Source of the DNA: Arctopsyche grandis
Taxonomy: Eukaryota > Arthropoda > Insecta > Trichoptera > Hydropsychidae
Direction: 5' to 3'
NCBI RefSeq assembly: GCF_051622035.1
Contig: NC_135358.1
Location: forward strand, 20,598,001 to 20,662,000
DNA length: 64,000 bases
In this document: one piece after another, positions 25,380-37,050 of the stretch
Numbering within the stretch: the stretch's first letter is position 1
Layout: each line of letters starts with the position of its first letter
Translations under genes and position numbers: made by a program
The notes under the pieces: generated by a model
What the model was told of the DNA's origin: nothing
The model's database searches: none
The model's input: only the letters and a program-made list of their open reading frames with translations

Positions 25380-25900
25380 CGTACAATATAATTATTTCGA
25401 CAGGTTTTTCCTCATCATCTACAGCTATTCATCATCCACACATTTTCCTAATTTTGTTTACCCACCTTCCTTGTGGTCTTCCTTTTACGCATTCGAATTC
25501 TCTTGGGTACCATTCTAGCACTTATTTAGTCCAACTTTCGTCCATTCTTCTTCCCACATGGTCCACCCATTGACATTTCAATATCTTCACTCTATCCACT
25601 ATATTCACTACTTATTCCTTTTCCTGTCTTTTTTCGTTATACCAAGCATACAGCTTTCCATACTTCTTTGAGTGCATTGGGCTTTCTGTAGCATCTTGGC
25701 GTTGAATGTCCAAGTTTCATATCCATACGTCATCACTGGCAAAACACACTGATCGAAGATCTTTTCCTTCAGCACGGTTTCTCCTACATTTTTTAAAATA
25801 TGGGAAACACTGTTATCGATTACTGTCAAATCTATGTCAATACAAGGATAAAATATCACCGAAAATCCTCCAAGGAGGTGAGTTTTGCCAATGATCGCGA
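25380..25900 (-). mobile_element. RTE-type LINE C-terminal fragment
   Basis: Minus-strand translation includes KIFDQCVLPVMTYGYETWT and QRSMESCMLGITKKDRKRN, the conserved post-reverse-transcriptase region of RTE-clade LINEs. Toward 25,470-25,600 the RNA-binding-like tail is still visible but frameshifted. Inactive relic, related to those at 3,587, 4,172 and 58,990 but different from the full LINE at 40,570. Confidence 0.7.
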
Positions 25901-26143
25901 TGACATATATTAGCTTATTGCAAAGCTATCTAAAAGAAAAACACTGTATCTGCTGGCCTTTAGTGTTTTCATGAAATTAGGAAATTCTTTATATTATATG
26001 TACATACATACATATATGTATGTGTAACTACAATAGTGACATACATACATATATATGTATGTAACTATTTTTTTTATTCAAAATTTTCAAATAGTTTTAA
26101 GTACAATATCAAAATTGCCATTTCTTTATTTAATAGTAAGTAG

Positions 26144-26343
26144 CATGGGGGGGAGGCAGATCACACCGGGCAAAAGATTGAGGGGGGCGCATTTGAAATA
26201 AACATTAATTGTAAAATTTCAAATAATCATTTAAATAATATTTTAAGAATCATATCAAAATAATTCCAGATATTATCGACCGCGTTTTGACGCCCCCCTT
26301 AATCTTGCGCCCAGGGTCATCTGCCCCCCTGCTTCCCTGCATG
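26144..26343. mobile_element. MITE with G-rich terminal inverted repeats (about 200 bp)
   Basis: The left arm GGAGGCAGATCACACCGGGC and the reverse complement of the right arm (GGGGGGCAGATGACCCTGGG) match, followed by CAAAAGATT or GCAAGATT and AGGGGGGCG on both sides. The interior is AT-rich. The target-site duplication was not resolved. Confidence 0.65.
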
Positions 26344-26679
26344 CAATTGTTAAAAATATCTGCTAATTTCATTCAATATTTGCTCATTTCATGAAATTTG
26401 GAAATTTGCACTGTTCATGACTGAACACTTTTTTTGACATTTTCATTAGATGAGTACTTTTGTACGCATCCAGGAACTGATTATGAACCAAAGTAGAAAT
26501 AACAATTGAATCATAAATTACTAATTGCTTATAATTTGAACAACTTGATTGATATTTATAATATAACACTTTTCCTCCAGATTGTATGCAATAGTTTCCT
26601 TAGACTCTTTGAATCATTTAAACACTGAAGAATATTTTTTCTTTTGTTTTTTTTTTCATGTATTCATCCATTTCATATC

Positions 26680-27018
<339 letters not shown>

Positions 27019-27059
27019 TATAATATTAAATTTGTTCACAGAATAAGTTCAATTGAAAT

Positions 27060-27530
27060 GAAAGCTCACGGTGAATCAAAACGCCGAGACGAAGACGGCA
27101 GGGAAATTCGGCACTCGGTGAAGAAATTCGACCCGCGAATTGGGCGAGACATCATCAGTTGGTTCGCGGTACTCGAAGTCTCAGTATCCGCGGCGATAGA
27201 GCAAGACGGAAGTAAACTGTAGGGGTGTGTGAGAGAGCGAGACGAAGAGGTTTTACCGTTGGCGGGCGTTGAACTCACAGCAGCCGGCCGGAATTCGGCT
27301 GCTTTTTGACCGGCCGCAAGTCTACGGTAACCCTGCGAGATGCTGGATGCCGGGCCCTTGCACCCACGCCCCCACAACTGGGGGACGCGACCGCCCACGG
27401 GGCCCTTTTGTGTCGCCAGACCAGAGAGTACCGTATTGTCTTTCCAAAGGTAATGGCTAAGTTAAACAGAGTCCGACACGGTGAAAGAATAACCGCGAAC
27501 CATCGATCAATCGAGGAACGGTAAAAGCTT
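27060..27530. promoter_or_regulatory. CpG-rich island (candidate promoter or exon)
   Basis: GC-rich with dense CpG between AT-rich flanks. Frames are open on both strands (27,066-27,398 minus and 27,269-27,524 plus), so composition explains them. A TTC microsatellite follows at about 27,530. No gene family recognised. Confidence 0.3.
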
Positions 27531-27546
27531 CTTCTTCTTCTTCTTC

Positions 27547-29080
27547 GAGTAGATATTTATTTATTTATAACTTCACATTGACTCGGATGATATTGTAATT
27601 GATATACGAAAGACTGCTCGAGGGGATATAACATTTTATTATAATTAATTTAATTTTCAACCTTCTATCTGTTGTATGAGATCAGGTAAATATCAGGCTT
27701 CGTTAGATTCATTCGTGTATTATTGCTTGAATCTTGGATAAAATTGGACAATGTGGGTGACTGAGAGAAATCAATACAGTACAGTTTTAAATAAAGAGAT
27801 TATTGTATCAATGGATAGAAGAAAAACGTTTGAAATAATCAAAAGTGTCTTTTACAAAACTACCTGTTGAATGTCAAGGGGGAAAATGCTAGTAAGATGT
27901 ACCTTGGCAACTGCGGTGGGATTTATAGAAGGTTATTTAATGTTAAATAAGTTTTTCCGGAGTCAAGATGTATTTTTTAGATCCCAAAAGGGTAGTTCGT
28001 CACATTGCATAAAAATCTTTGGCTCATTTAAAAGACGAAATTGATAAATACATATATAAAAATTTACCGTTAAAATAACAAGCTGGTTTGTCGGTTAGAT
28101 CTTACTCCAGCTGTGTCTATTTTGAATATATTTTAAAACTAAATTGATAGCATTTCTTTAGTTTTAATTATAATGTATGTGATCGGAATTGTATGTTTTT
28201 TGAAGATCGACTTCAACATTTCACTCTAGGTTCCTGTTAAAGTCAAAAGTTTTCTGCGAAAATATTAATTATGAACGAGTTTCATTTTGTAAGGCAGAAA
28301 TGTCTGCCTGTCCATCTGTTGGTTCTTTCACCAGGTCAGTGTACAAAGAAAAAAAAATGTTCTGCACAATCTGGTATTGTGTGTGATTCAATTTATGAAA
28401 GTGGTGACGCGAGTTCCGGTAGGAAAGTTGGAAAATAATTGAGCATTTTAGTTTAGTAAAATTATCAATAGAGGGATAAGAAAAAATATTGTAGCCATAT
28501 ATATTTGATATTTTATTTTCTTGAGAATGAAAACATAAATATGATATTTATATATCATTATTTACACATTTACAAGTTTTAATATTATTCATATAAAAAT
28601 GTAAATATATATTTTTTATAAAGCTTTTTGATGCAATGCATAGATGTCACTATTCCATTTTCCAATAAATTTTCCGAAATTTCTAATATCAGAATATGCA
28701 TACATATGTATGTATATACATACATATGTTCGTATATATTATATTTTTATGTATAATACCATTACTAGAAAAATACTAGAAAAATTTACATACATGTGAA
28801 AAGATATATGTAGTTACATTTGAGTTCGAATTTACTTTATTGTCATGGTCTCTCAAAATATTACTACATACATATGTATGTTTCGAGCTATATACATACG
28901 GTTGATTTATGGCATTCAACAATGAATTAAATCATCGTAAAAATATATTGAGCTATTATTGTTGATAAATTGATAATAACAAAATTTCAATTTAGAAAAG
29001 TATAGGTTTACGTACAGTTTTTATATCGGAAAAATATAAAAATTAATTAGCCTATTTGAAATTACATTTTGTCACATAAA
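27547..29080. other. Gene-free AT-rich stretch downstream of the receptor relic
   Basis: The missing 3' exons of the receptor gene at 30,334 could lie here on the minus strand, but I could not recognise a channel pore or third membrane segment. Microsatellites near 28,700 and 28,865. Confidence 0.35.
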
Positions 29081-29081
29081 A

Positions 29082-29405
29082 CGTGTTCGAACTCATTTGA
29101 TTATAGTCTTAGGAATAGTTTTAGATTAATTGGATATTGTCCTTAAGTCTTTTCCAATAAGGAGAACTTTCGAGACAAAGGACTACAATAGAAATAGGCA
29201 TCATATAAGATAACATTTTCACCAAAATTTACAGAATATTCTGTTTGAGCAAAGTTTTTTGAATTAATATTATTATGGAACCATGTTTATTTAAAGTAAG
29301 TTTTGCTTTGCTAGTTTAAATATAGCAATATCAGACAAAGCAGCAATCGGAGTTCCATTTTCGCTGAGAGTTATAGGATCCTCCAGTTGTAATGGAATGT
29401 GATAT
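29082..29405 (-). pseudogene. Degenerate tandem copy of the ionotropic-receptor-like exon
   Basis: On the minus strand this is clearly homologous to about 30,713-31,030 of the intact exon: peptides LEDPITLSENGTPIAA and IQKTLLKQN align with LEDPIIFSEIGTPIVA and IKKTLLKR, and YFYCSPLSRKFSLL aligns with CFYCGLLSQKLSLL. They fall in different frames, with an in-frame stop after the first block and a deletion of about 11 bases. It is therefore a broken tandem duplicate. The signal-peptide end and the ligand-domain end were not found next to it. Confidence 0.75.
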
Positions 29406-30333
29406 TGAATTTTTTGTAAATTATATGATAGAAATCTCTGGCATATTTAAAAAATTTAAATGGGATTGAAATATAGATATTAGCTATACAAGTACAACTA
29501 AAATTATTTAAATGTTTAAAAAAATGCAAATCCAAATTAGTATTTTCATTATTATTGAGATTATTTATTGATATGATATGGAATAATTATTCCCCAACTG
29601 GTTTTAATATCATATGAGGAGCAATTAAATAATATAAAGTAATAAATTTATTGCATCGATGTGTTATGTTTCGATAATAGTTGATTATATCTAATGGCGC
29701 TCATATTTCATTTTATTCGAATAAGTGACTTTTTTGCAACACCATTAATATTGTAGTAATAATTTTTTTTTGTTTTTCATTATATTTATTATGTATAAAT
29801 GATACATTGTACATACAGACGTATTTAAATATTTCACCATCAATTTTGGGAAATCCTTAATCTCGAATAAAAACGCCCAAAACTTCGAAAGAAAACATTA
29901 TTTAAACTATTATCAATACGCACTTGAGGATAGATAAAATAAGGGAAATAAATAGTCATCTCTAAATTAACATTTCACACACAAATTTCATAGTTTTTTA
30001 ACATACGTATGGTTTTGGCATTACTAAAAGCAAATGTTGCTGTTACCACACAAACACGGGTTGAAAAATCAAAGATGTTGAAGAGGATGTATGGAAGGAC
30101 GTTTTTATAAAATATAAAAAAAAAACATGATTTCGACAAGAATATTAGTTAATTAGCATTTGATTTTTTTATAAATATTTGAACTACCAATATTAGAATA
30201 CATATTTTTTTAGTAATGAAAAAAGTGGGGGTCAAAAAAATTAACCACCGCCCTGGTTATTTTTTATTTAGCACTACACCACTGTATGTATGTATGTTAT
30301 AGGTATATTTAAAATTATAGTATTATATCATAC

Positions 30334-31357
30334 CTGTATTATCAATTGGTTTAGCGTATATTGCATATACTGGATTATTGACGAGCCTCCCCAAATTGGT
30401 AATTTCATCGAACTTAGTCAAATGATATACTATGGCAAATGCCCAATCAACTCTCGATTTTGAAATGTCGGTTAGCATATCGTCGTAAAGATTTTCTGGA
30501 TTTGTAGACCTTAAGCCCGTAATGAACTGCACATTAAAATCGAGACGTTTCATCATTTCAGTCAGAAGTGCATTGCCACATCCGTCGATTTTATCACACT
30601 GTATCATTGTGAGATCATTGATCAATGGAAAATGCAAAGGATTTGTGCAGTTGAAATATGGTAGATTTAAATCTGCGGTGAGTTTGAAAATGTGGCCGTT
30701 AAATTTAAAAAATCGCGTTTGAATCGACTCTACTAAAGGGGCAGAGATGGCTTTAGAAGAATTGAATATTGAAGCCCTTTTTAGTAAGGACAGTTTTTGA
30801 GACAAAAGACCACAATAGAAACAAATGTCATATAAGCAAACATTTTCTTCAAAATATTCCAAGTAAAACACGGAATGTACTCTTTTGAGTAATGTTTTTT
30901 TAATTAATATTTCGGAATCGTTTTTAAATTTCAAGCTTTGCTTTGGTGCAAATATGATAGTGTCAGTTGAAGCAACAATTGGCGTTCCGATTTCGCTGAA
31001 AATAATGGGATCCTCCAATAAGACGACATGGAAAATTTTAGTAGTTCTCGGATTATCAACATTGAAATTATATTTAGTTGATATGTTGTCGTAGTTAATT
31101 TGGGCGGAAATCACTTTTTCGCCGTTTAAATTTAAGATTATAGTTTCAACAAAGTCCAAATCTACATTTTTGTAATGAAATGCAATGTCAAATTTGTGAG
31201 TAGATGACAAAATTATGTAGCTTATTGAAATGCCCGGTTGCTTTTCAATTTCGAAATTATATTCCGTTGGTCTAAAGTTATTTGAATTTATATAGTCGTT
31301 TTGAGCGAAAGCATTCGCAATGAGTATAATAATCGAAGTCACGATGAATGCTGTCAT
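30334..31357 (-). CDS. Divergent ionotropic receptor-like protein, N-terminal exon
   Basis: The exon encodes 341 residues, plus one base of the next codon. I chose ATG at 31,357; the frame continues 6 codons upstream only through a TTG. Residues 1-19 (MTAFIVTSIIILIANAFAQ) are a signal peptide. An extracellular N-terminal region with several N-X-S/T sites follows. From about residue 225, FFKFNGHIFKLTADLNLPYF, then DGCGNALLTEMMKRLDFNVQF and later WAFAIVYHLTKFDEI and IYAKP fit the first ligand-binding lobe of insect IRs. A donor ACAG|GTATGA at 30,334 ends the exon just before the expected first membrane helix; without splicing a stop follows at once. The pore and third helix are not found, so this is either a partial model or a truncated gene. 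IRs are ligand-gated cation channels of chemosensory neurons, known from the family; ligand unknown. Confidence 0.55.
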
Positions 31358-31374
31358 TTTAAATGAGAATTTCA

Positions 31375-31410
31375 AACTGAAATTTCATTTTCAAACTGGT
31401 TTTTATATTG
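31375..31410 (-). promoter_or_regulatory. TATA box and initiator of the receptor gene
   Basis: TATAAAA at 31,401-31,407 (minus) lies 29 bases before the A of an arthropod initiator TCAGT at 31,378. The predicted leader is only about 21 bases before ATG at 31,357. Spacing is canonical for a focused insect promoter. Confidence 0.6.
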
Positions 31411-31827
31411 AAAAATGTGTGATATTAGGTAAATTAATTCACCCATTGATTATAATTGGTATAAGTTATGTTCCAATGATGTGTATTATTATAGTTTGAT
31501 GCTATCTCATGATAGCGCTGGCAATTCATAATATTCACACAATTTATGCGTTTTGGAATAATATATTACATTGCGATTGATATCAAATAACTTTTAATAG
31601 TTTTTCGATCATTCAAAATTTGGTAAATTAAGCATATATATATTTACTAAAAATACGTGATTAATATTGTTCAAAGTATCATTCAAATTCTGAAAATTAT
31701 TATTATTTAAATGTATGTATGTATCAACATCATTTTCATTTTAACAGAAGGTTGTCAGATCTATTGACATCTTAACCGGAACATTAAAATTTAAATAAGC
31801 TTTTTATTATTGCAAATTTATCATGAC

Positions 31828-32186
31828 CAGGGCCGATGACAGGGGGGGGGGAAGTTGGGGTAAAGTTCCAGGGCCCGAAATATTCGAGGGGCCCCGTTTC
31901 AAGACGCCCAAATTACCAATTCTGGAGAAAACCATTACAAAAATATACTAAAAATACATAATAAATCGTAACGATAATTATATTTAAAAAATAAATGAAA
32001 TCATACCATTTACATACATACATACATATATCATACTTTATTATTCAATTATTGTAAAAAATAGTAATAAAAATTCTAATAGATTTTTCGTATATTAAAA
32101 ATACATCTATAAGATCTTTTTTTAGTTTGTCATAGGGCTCGATATATTATTTTTTCAAGGGCCCGGGATTCCTCTCGGCAGCCCTG
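31828..32186. mobile_element. MITE (359 bp) with perfect 8-bp target-site duplication
   Basis: The left end CAGGGCCGATGACAGG and the reverse complement of the right end CAGGGCTGCCGAGAGG match at 12 of 16 positions. ATCATGAC directly flanks both sides (31,820-31,827 and 32,187-32,194). An 8-bp duplication with a CAGGG terminus suggests a hAT-type element. No ORF. Confidence 0.85.
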
Positions 32187-32265
32187 ATCATGACCATGGA
32201 TAGTCATTTGGGGCTGAAAGCAAAAGAGTAAAAAACGTGTTTTCAAAGAAGCTATCGACTAGACA

Positions 32266-32350
32266 TTTATTTATTTAAAAGTTTTGGATCTTTGTGGCAT
32301 TACAGGAAGAACCTAATGCGTCACAATGGCCTAGATAATAAAACAAGAGG
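32266..32350 (-). mobile_element. Retroposon 3' tail with stem-loop
   Basis: Minus strand: GGCCATTGTGACGC, a loop containing CTTCCTGTAATGCC, and CACAAAGATCC, then an A/T tail with AAATAAATAAATG. It shares the CCTGTAATGCC motif and arrangement with the SINE family 1 tail and the tail at 5,637. Confidence 0.4.
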
Positions 32351-33085
32351 GGGAGAAAAATAAAAAATAAATAGATAGAACAAAAAGCAAAAGCAAAAAA
32401 ATAAGATAAAAAAAACAACATTTTAACACAATCATAAAAAAAACAGTTAGGTAATAAAATAGCGGATAAATGAAAATATATATGAACTTCACATATTATT
32501 ACGTACATACGAGTTCGTATCGTCATTTTAGATTTGATAATAATAAAAATCCCGTAAAAAAAGCAAATGCTGAGCAATATTTAGGCAGTTTTCCATACGG
32601 CAATTTTCCTGTGCGACGGGAGACCCACGCGCGTGATTTTCGTAGCGGTGGTTATCCTGGTAGCGATTCACATTTGTGATGTAACCCCTTTACCATTTTC
32701 ATTATAAAATCCTTGTATTTTATTACAAAAGACTTGGGTGGTTGATCGGTGTTCTATTCCGTAAGTATGTATGAATAAACAATATATAAATATATTGGAA
32801 TACATACTTTCTATTATACTTTTAGAATATTCAACTATTTTGAAATTTTTCTGCATTGTTTTTAAAAGAGAATAGATAGCTCTTAAAATTATTACGTCTC
32901 TACTAATATACATATATATGTAATAAAATAAAAAGTGCTACAAAGAGAAACGTCAAAAGTCAGCGCGATCATGGTCGTACAAAATCCGTGGTGGGCGTTA
33001 CCGATCTACCTGATCAACTGTCAGTTTCCGTTTCCACGTCAGTTGTCATGTGAATTGTGAACTAGGCGATATTTAGCCGGCAAAA

Positions 33086-36000
33086 ATGGCCACAGATAGG
33101 CAATTACAGTTTCCAGAGTCGGTAACGGCTGCCATAGAGCAGGTACTTCCAAGCTCCGACCACTTGGATAGCCCTGACTTCGACACAGTCAGCTACATAA
33201 ACTCCCTATTCCCCACCGAACAATCACTCTCCAATATAGACACAATCGTATCTAAAATGGAGTTCAAAATAACCAGCATAGACGAGGAGATTCAGTGTCT
33301 AGTTCGGGGACAAAACGCTTCACAGACTGAAGGCGGAGCGGCTCTAGTAGCCGCTCGAGCTCTAATTGCAGACCTCACTTTACAAGTGGGCGATATCAAC
33401 AAAAAGGCTGAACGTAGCGAGGATATGGTTAGGGAAATCACTAGTGAAATCAAGCAGCTCGATTGTGGAAAGTGTAACCTGACTGCGGCCATCACTACGC
33501 TCAATCATCTGCATATGCTTGTCGGTGGTATCGAGTCATTGCGTAGTCTCACCCAAAACCGTTGCTATAAGGAGATATTGCTTCCGCTTCAAGCTATTGT
33601 AGAAGTTATTGGGCACTTTGAGAATTACACGGATATTAAGCAAATCAAGGATCTGCAAGATCAGGTCGCATTGATTAAACATGACCTTGGCACGCAGATA
33701 AAGGCCGACTTCAAAGACTCGTTTACAGGTTATTTATATATTTTATAGAAGACTCGACAAGTTTTTAATTAAAACTTGAGTAAATGTTGTACAATATGCA
33801 TATTATATTGATCATTCAATATAAATTTCATGTTTTATTTCAGCACCATCGTCTAAGAGTTTCATGTCAAACAAAGTCCTTTCTGAAGCTTGTATGGTGG
33901 TATCGACATTAGATCCGAACGTCAAACAGGAGTTACTAACTTGGTTTATAGGATTGCAATTGCAGGTATAATTTCTAGCTTTCATTTCATTACACAATCA
34001 TTTAATTTATCATTGAATTCATATGTGATACTTTTTGTAATCAAATATTCTATTGGATGTTTTCAGTTTAGTAATAGGTTACTATAATTTTGTAGGAATA
34101 TGTTCATCTATTTTCCAATAATCAAGATACGGCATGGCTAGACAAAGTCGATAAAAGGTATGCGTGGATAAAAAGACACCTTATTAAATTTGAAGATTCT
34201 TTGGGTCACATTTTCGCACAAGATTGGGAAGTTTCGGAAATGATAGTTGTTGAATTTTGTAAGGTATACATGGAAAGCTTTTTTATTTATATCAAGGTAA
34301 TAAAAATGCGAAAAGTTTTATTCTTTTGAAATCATTTTAGATTACAAAAAGTGAATTAACTAAAATAATGGTTGCTAGAAAGCAAGAAATTGATGTTAAA
34401 TTGCTTTTATATGCCATTCAAAAGACATTCCATTTTGAGACTTTATTAGATAAACGATTTACAGGTATTTGTTTGGTTGTTGTCTACATATATTACTGAA
34501 GTGTGTGTGATGTTTCTACAATATTTTTAATATGTTTAGGAATAACTTTAAAGGATTCTAGTGAAGTTACAAACACTGTCGGCGAAAGAAATACTATGAC
34601 AAAGCCTAAAGAAAATACAGTTTTACAATCTACAAACCCCTTTGAAAATGTTGACGAAGAAGAATTGGTATTTATAATAGTTTTATTTATCAATTTGTAA
34701 GTCGTTTAAAAATTAAGTTATGCTTATTTTAAAATATTATTTAAGGAATCGAGTGAAAAGATTGAAGGAAATTCAGATGCTGTTGAAAATGAAAATGTCA
34801 ACCAATCTACGTCAACAGAAAAATCATATTTTATTGGACTTATTGGAAGTTGTTTCGAACCATACTTATATTTGTATATAGAAAGTTTAGATACAAATTT
34901 AGCTGATTTGATGGAACGTTTCGTGCAGGTGAAACATATGTTTATATATGTATAAATAAATGTTTATTTTTTTATATATAACTTAATTGATGGAATAACA
35001 TACATGCATGTATATGTATTTTAGGATGCTAAACAAGCACCTCCTGGAGCCACGAGTGTTACTGATGGTAGTCAAAGTACTGTTTTGCCAAGTTGTGCTG
35101 ATCTGTTTCTTTTTTACAAAAAGTGTATGGTTCAGTGCTCTCAACTAACTACCGGACAACCGATGCTAGGTAAAAATATTGTACATATATGAATAATTAT
35201 GACGATTTTTTCATTTTGTTAAATATGAAATGAAATTGAATTGTAGGTTTAACAGCCATCTTTCAAAAATATCTACGAGAATATGCACTGACCATTCTTC
35301 AAGGTAGTCTTCCAAAGCAAGTCGGCCAAGGAACGACAGCATCATCAATTGCCAGAGATCTACAAAATCTTTCAACTGCTCATCTTATACACAATTTCCA
35401 AAGCTTGTTAAAGGAAGGGGATTGTATAAGGTTATTTTTATTATATTTTTTAATATCATATAATATTTTGTGCGTTTTTTTAATATAATTTAATTTCAGA
35501 TTCACAAAACAAGAGCTGGCCAGAATTACTTGTATTATTACCACATCGGAGTATTGCTTAGAGACAACAGTACATTTAGAAAAGAAACTCAAAGAAAAAG
35601 TGTCTGCCAACCTTGCAGAAAAGATTGATCTTTCGCAAGAACAAGACCTGTTTCACAAAATCATATCAAATTCAATTCAATTATTAGTTCAAGACTTGGA
35701 AATAGCATGTGAACCGTCCTTGTTAGCAATGACTAAGATATCATGGGCAAATGTTGATTCAGTCGGAGATCAGAGTTCTTATGTCACTCAAATCATATCA
35801 CATTTGAAAACGACAATACCTATTTTAAGAGATAATTTATCATCGTCTAGAAAATATTTCACCCAATTTTGTATTAAATTCGCCAATTCATTCATTCCTA
35901 AATTTATTCAAAATATTTATAAGTGTAAACCAATTTCTACGGTGGGATCAGAGCAGCTTCTTCTCGACACTCATATGCTAAAAACAATCTTGTTAGAGTT

Positions 36001-36310
36001 GCCGTCTTTAGGATCGCAAGTGAAACGACCTGCGCCCGCTACATACACAAAAGTAGTCATCAAAAGTATGACAAAGGCAGAGATGATTCTCAAATTAGTT
36101 ATGGCACCGTTAACTATGTCTACTACTACTTCTGGATCGAGCATGTCGTCAGTGGATAATTTTGTCGATCAGTATGTTAGATTATTACCAGAATGCTCTT
36201 TATATGAATTTCACAAAGTGCTCGAAATGAAAGGTGTGAAGTTGAATCGAGGTGGAGGATGGGATGCAGCCTTCAAACAAAAATCAAAACAAGTGACCAA
36301 TAATAAGTGA
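33086..36310 (+). CDS. Vps53: Vps53, GARP/EARP tethering complex subunit
   Basis: Nine coding exons: 33,086-33,728; 33,844-33,965; 34,096-34,263; 34,341-34,464; 34,540-34,667; 34,746-34,928; 35,025-35,169; 35,247-35,430; 35,500-36,310. All introns are 69-130 bases with GT/AG ends, phases agree, total 835 aa, the normal Vps53 length. The N-terminus ([20 protein letters not shown]) and the following region to about residue 140 (predicted coiled coil) are diagnostic, as is TKSELTKIM and a helical C-terminal half with [16 protein letters not shown] near the end. Vps53 joins Vps51, Vps52 and Vps54 (GARP) or syndetin (EARP) to tether endosome-derived vesicles at the trans-Golgi or recycling endosomes. 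Start context GGCAAAAATGGCC. The last exon, 811 bases, is the longest. The gene is convergent with the GalNAc-transferase. No frame break seen. Confidence 0.97.
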
Positions 36311-36686
36311 ATCTGGATTGTGAGATATATTGGCATTTCTTTATCTTTAACTCAGTGCTAAAACCGTATAATACTGAACAAGAATGCACATAGAGTATGG
36401 GTAATGTAGTAAGGAGTAATTTATTATCCCATGAAACTTGGTTGGCAATGCCGGTAATTGAAATATGTGATCTCCTTGAAAAGTTAGTTTAGTTGAACTA
36501 TTTATTTGAGTTTTTTTTTTTTATACAATTGAATGCCTTAAAATATTACATTCCTTTTGAGAGATTTGAAACTTGTATATACACACATGTACATATTTTT
36601 ATTTCAATTGGCCTTTATTGCAGTTAAAGTTCAGTTTTAGTATTATTTCAACTTAAATATTGACTGAATATTTATTATTATGGTAT

Positions 36687-36692
36687 AATAAA
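36687..36692 (+). terminator. Polyadenylation signal of Vps53
   Basis: AATAAA 377 bases after the stop codon, in an AT-rich 3' region. Confidence 0.6.
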
Positions 36693-36767
36693 TTAATTTA
36701 ATAATAGTTAAAAAATGGTTGTTTTATTTTTTTGAATAAGAATTAAAAACAGTATTTATATAAATAA

Positions 36768-36773
36768 TTTATT
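36768..36773 (-). terminator. Polyadenylation signal of the GalNAc-transferase gene
   Basis: AATAAA on the minus strand, 278 bases after the stop at 37,051. A second one lies near 36,723-36,728. The 3' ends of the two convergent genes are therefore only about 80 bases apart and may overlap. Confidence 0.5.
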
Positions 36774-37050
36774 GGACGGATCTATATAATATATAGTAAA
36801 TACATAACACTCACTCACAGGAATTGATATACATTTCGATTAAAAAATATATAAAAGTATTAAAACACATCTTTAGAGATTCTCATGACTGAATTCAGAT
36901 CATTATTTTTTTAAAATGCAGTCACACTTAGTAGTGCGATTTTCAGTCTTGTAATAGTTATTCCTTGGAAAGAAAAGGAACACGATCATAACGAAAAAGC
37001 ATAATTCTTCAATGAATCACAACCTTTTGGCAACATATGGGCTATATAAA

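Noticed and set aside
30323-31375. Start of the receptor protein at 31,375
   Set aside because: That codon is TTG; the first ATG at 31,357 follows the predicted initiator and starts directly with the signal peptide.
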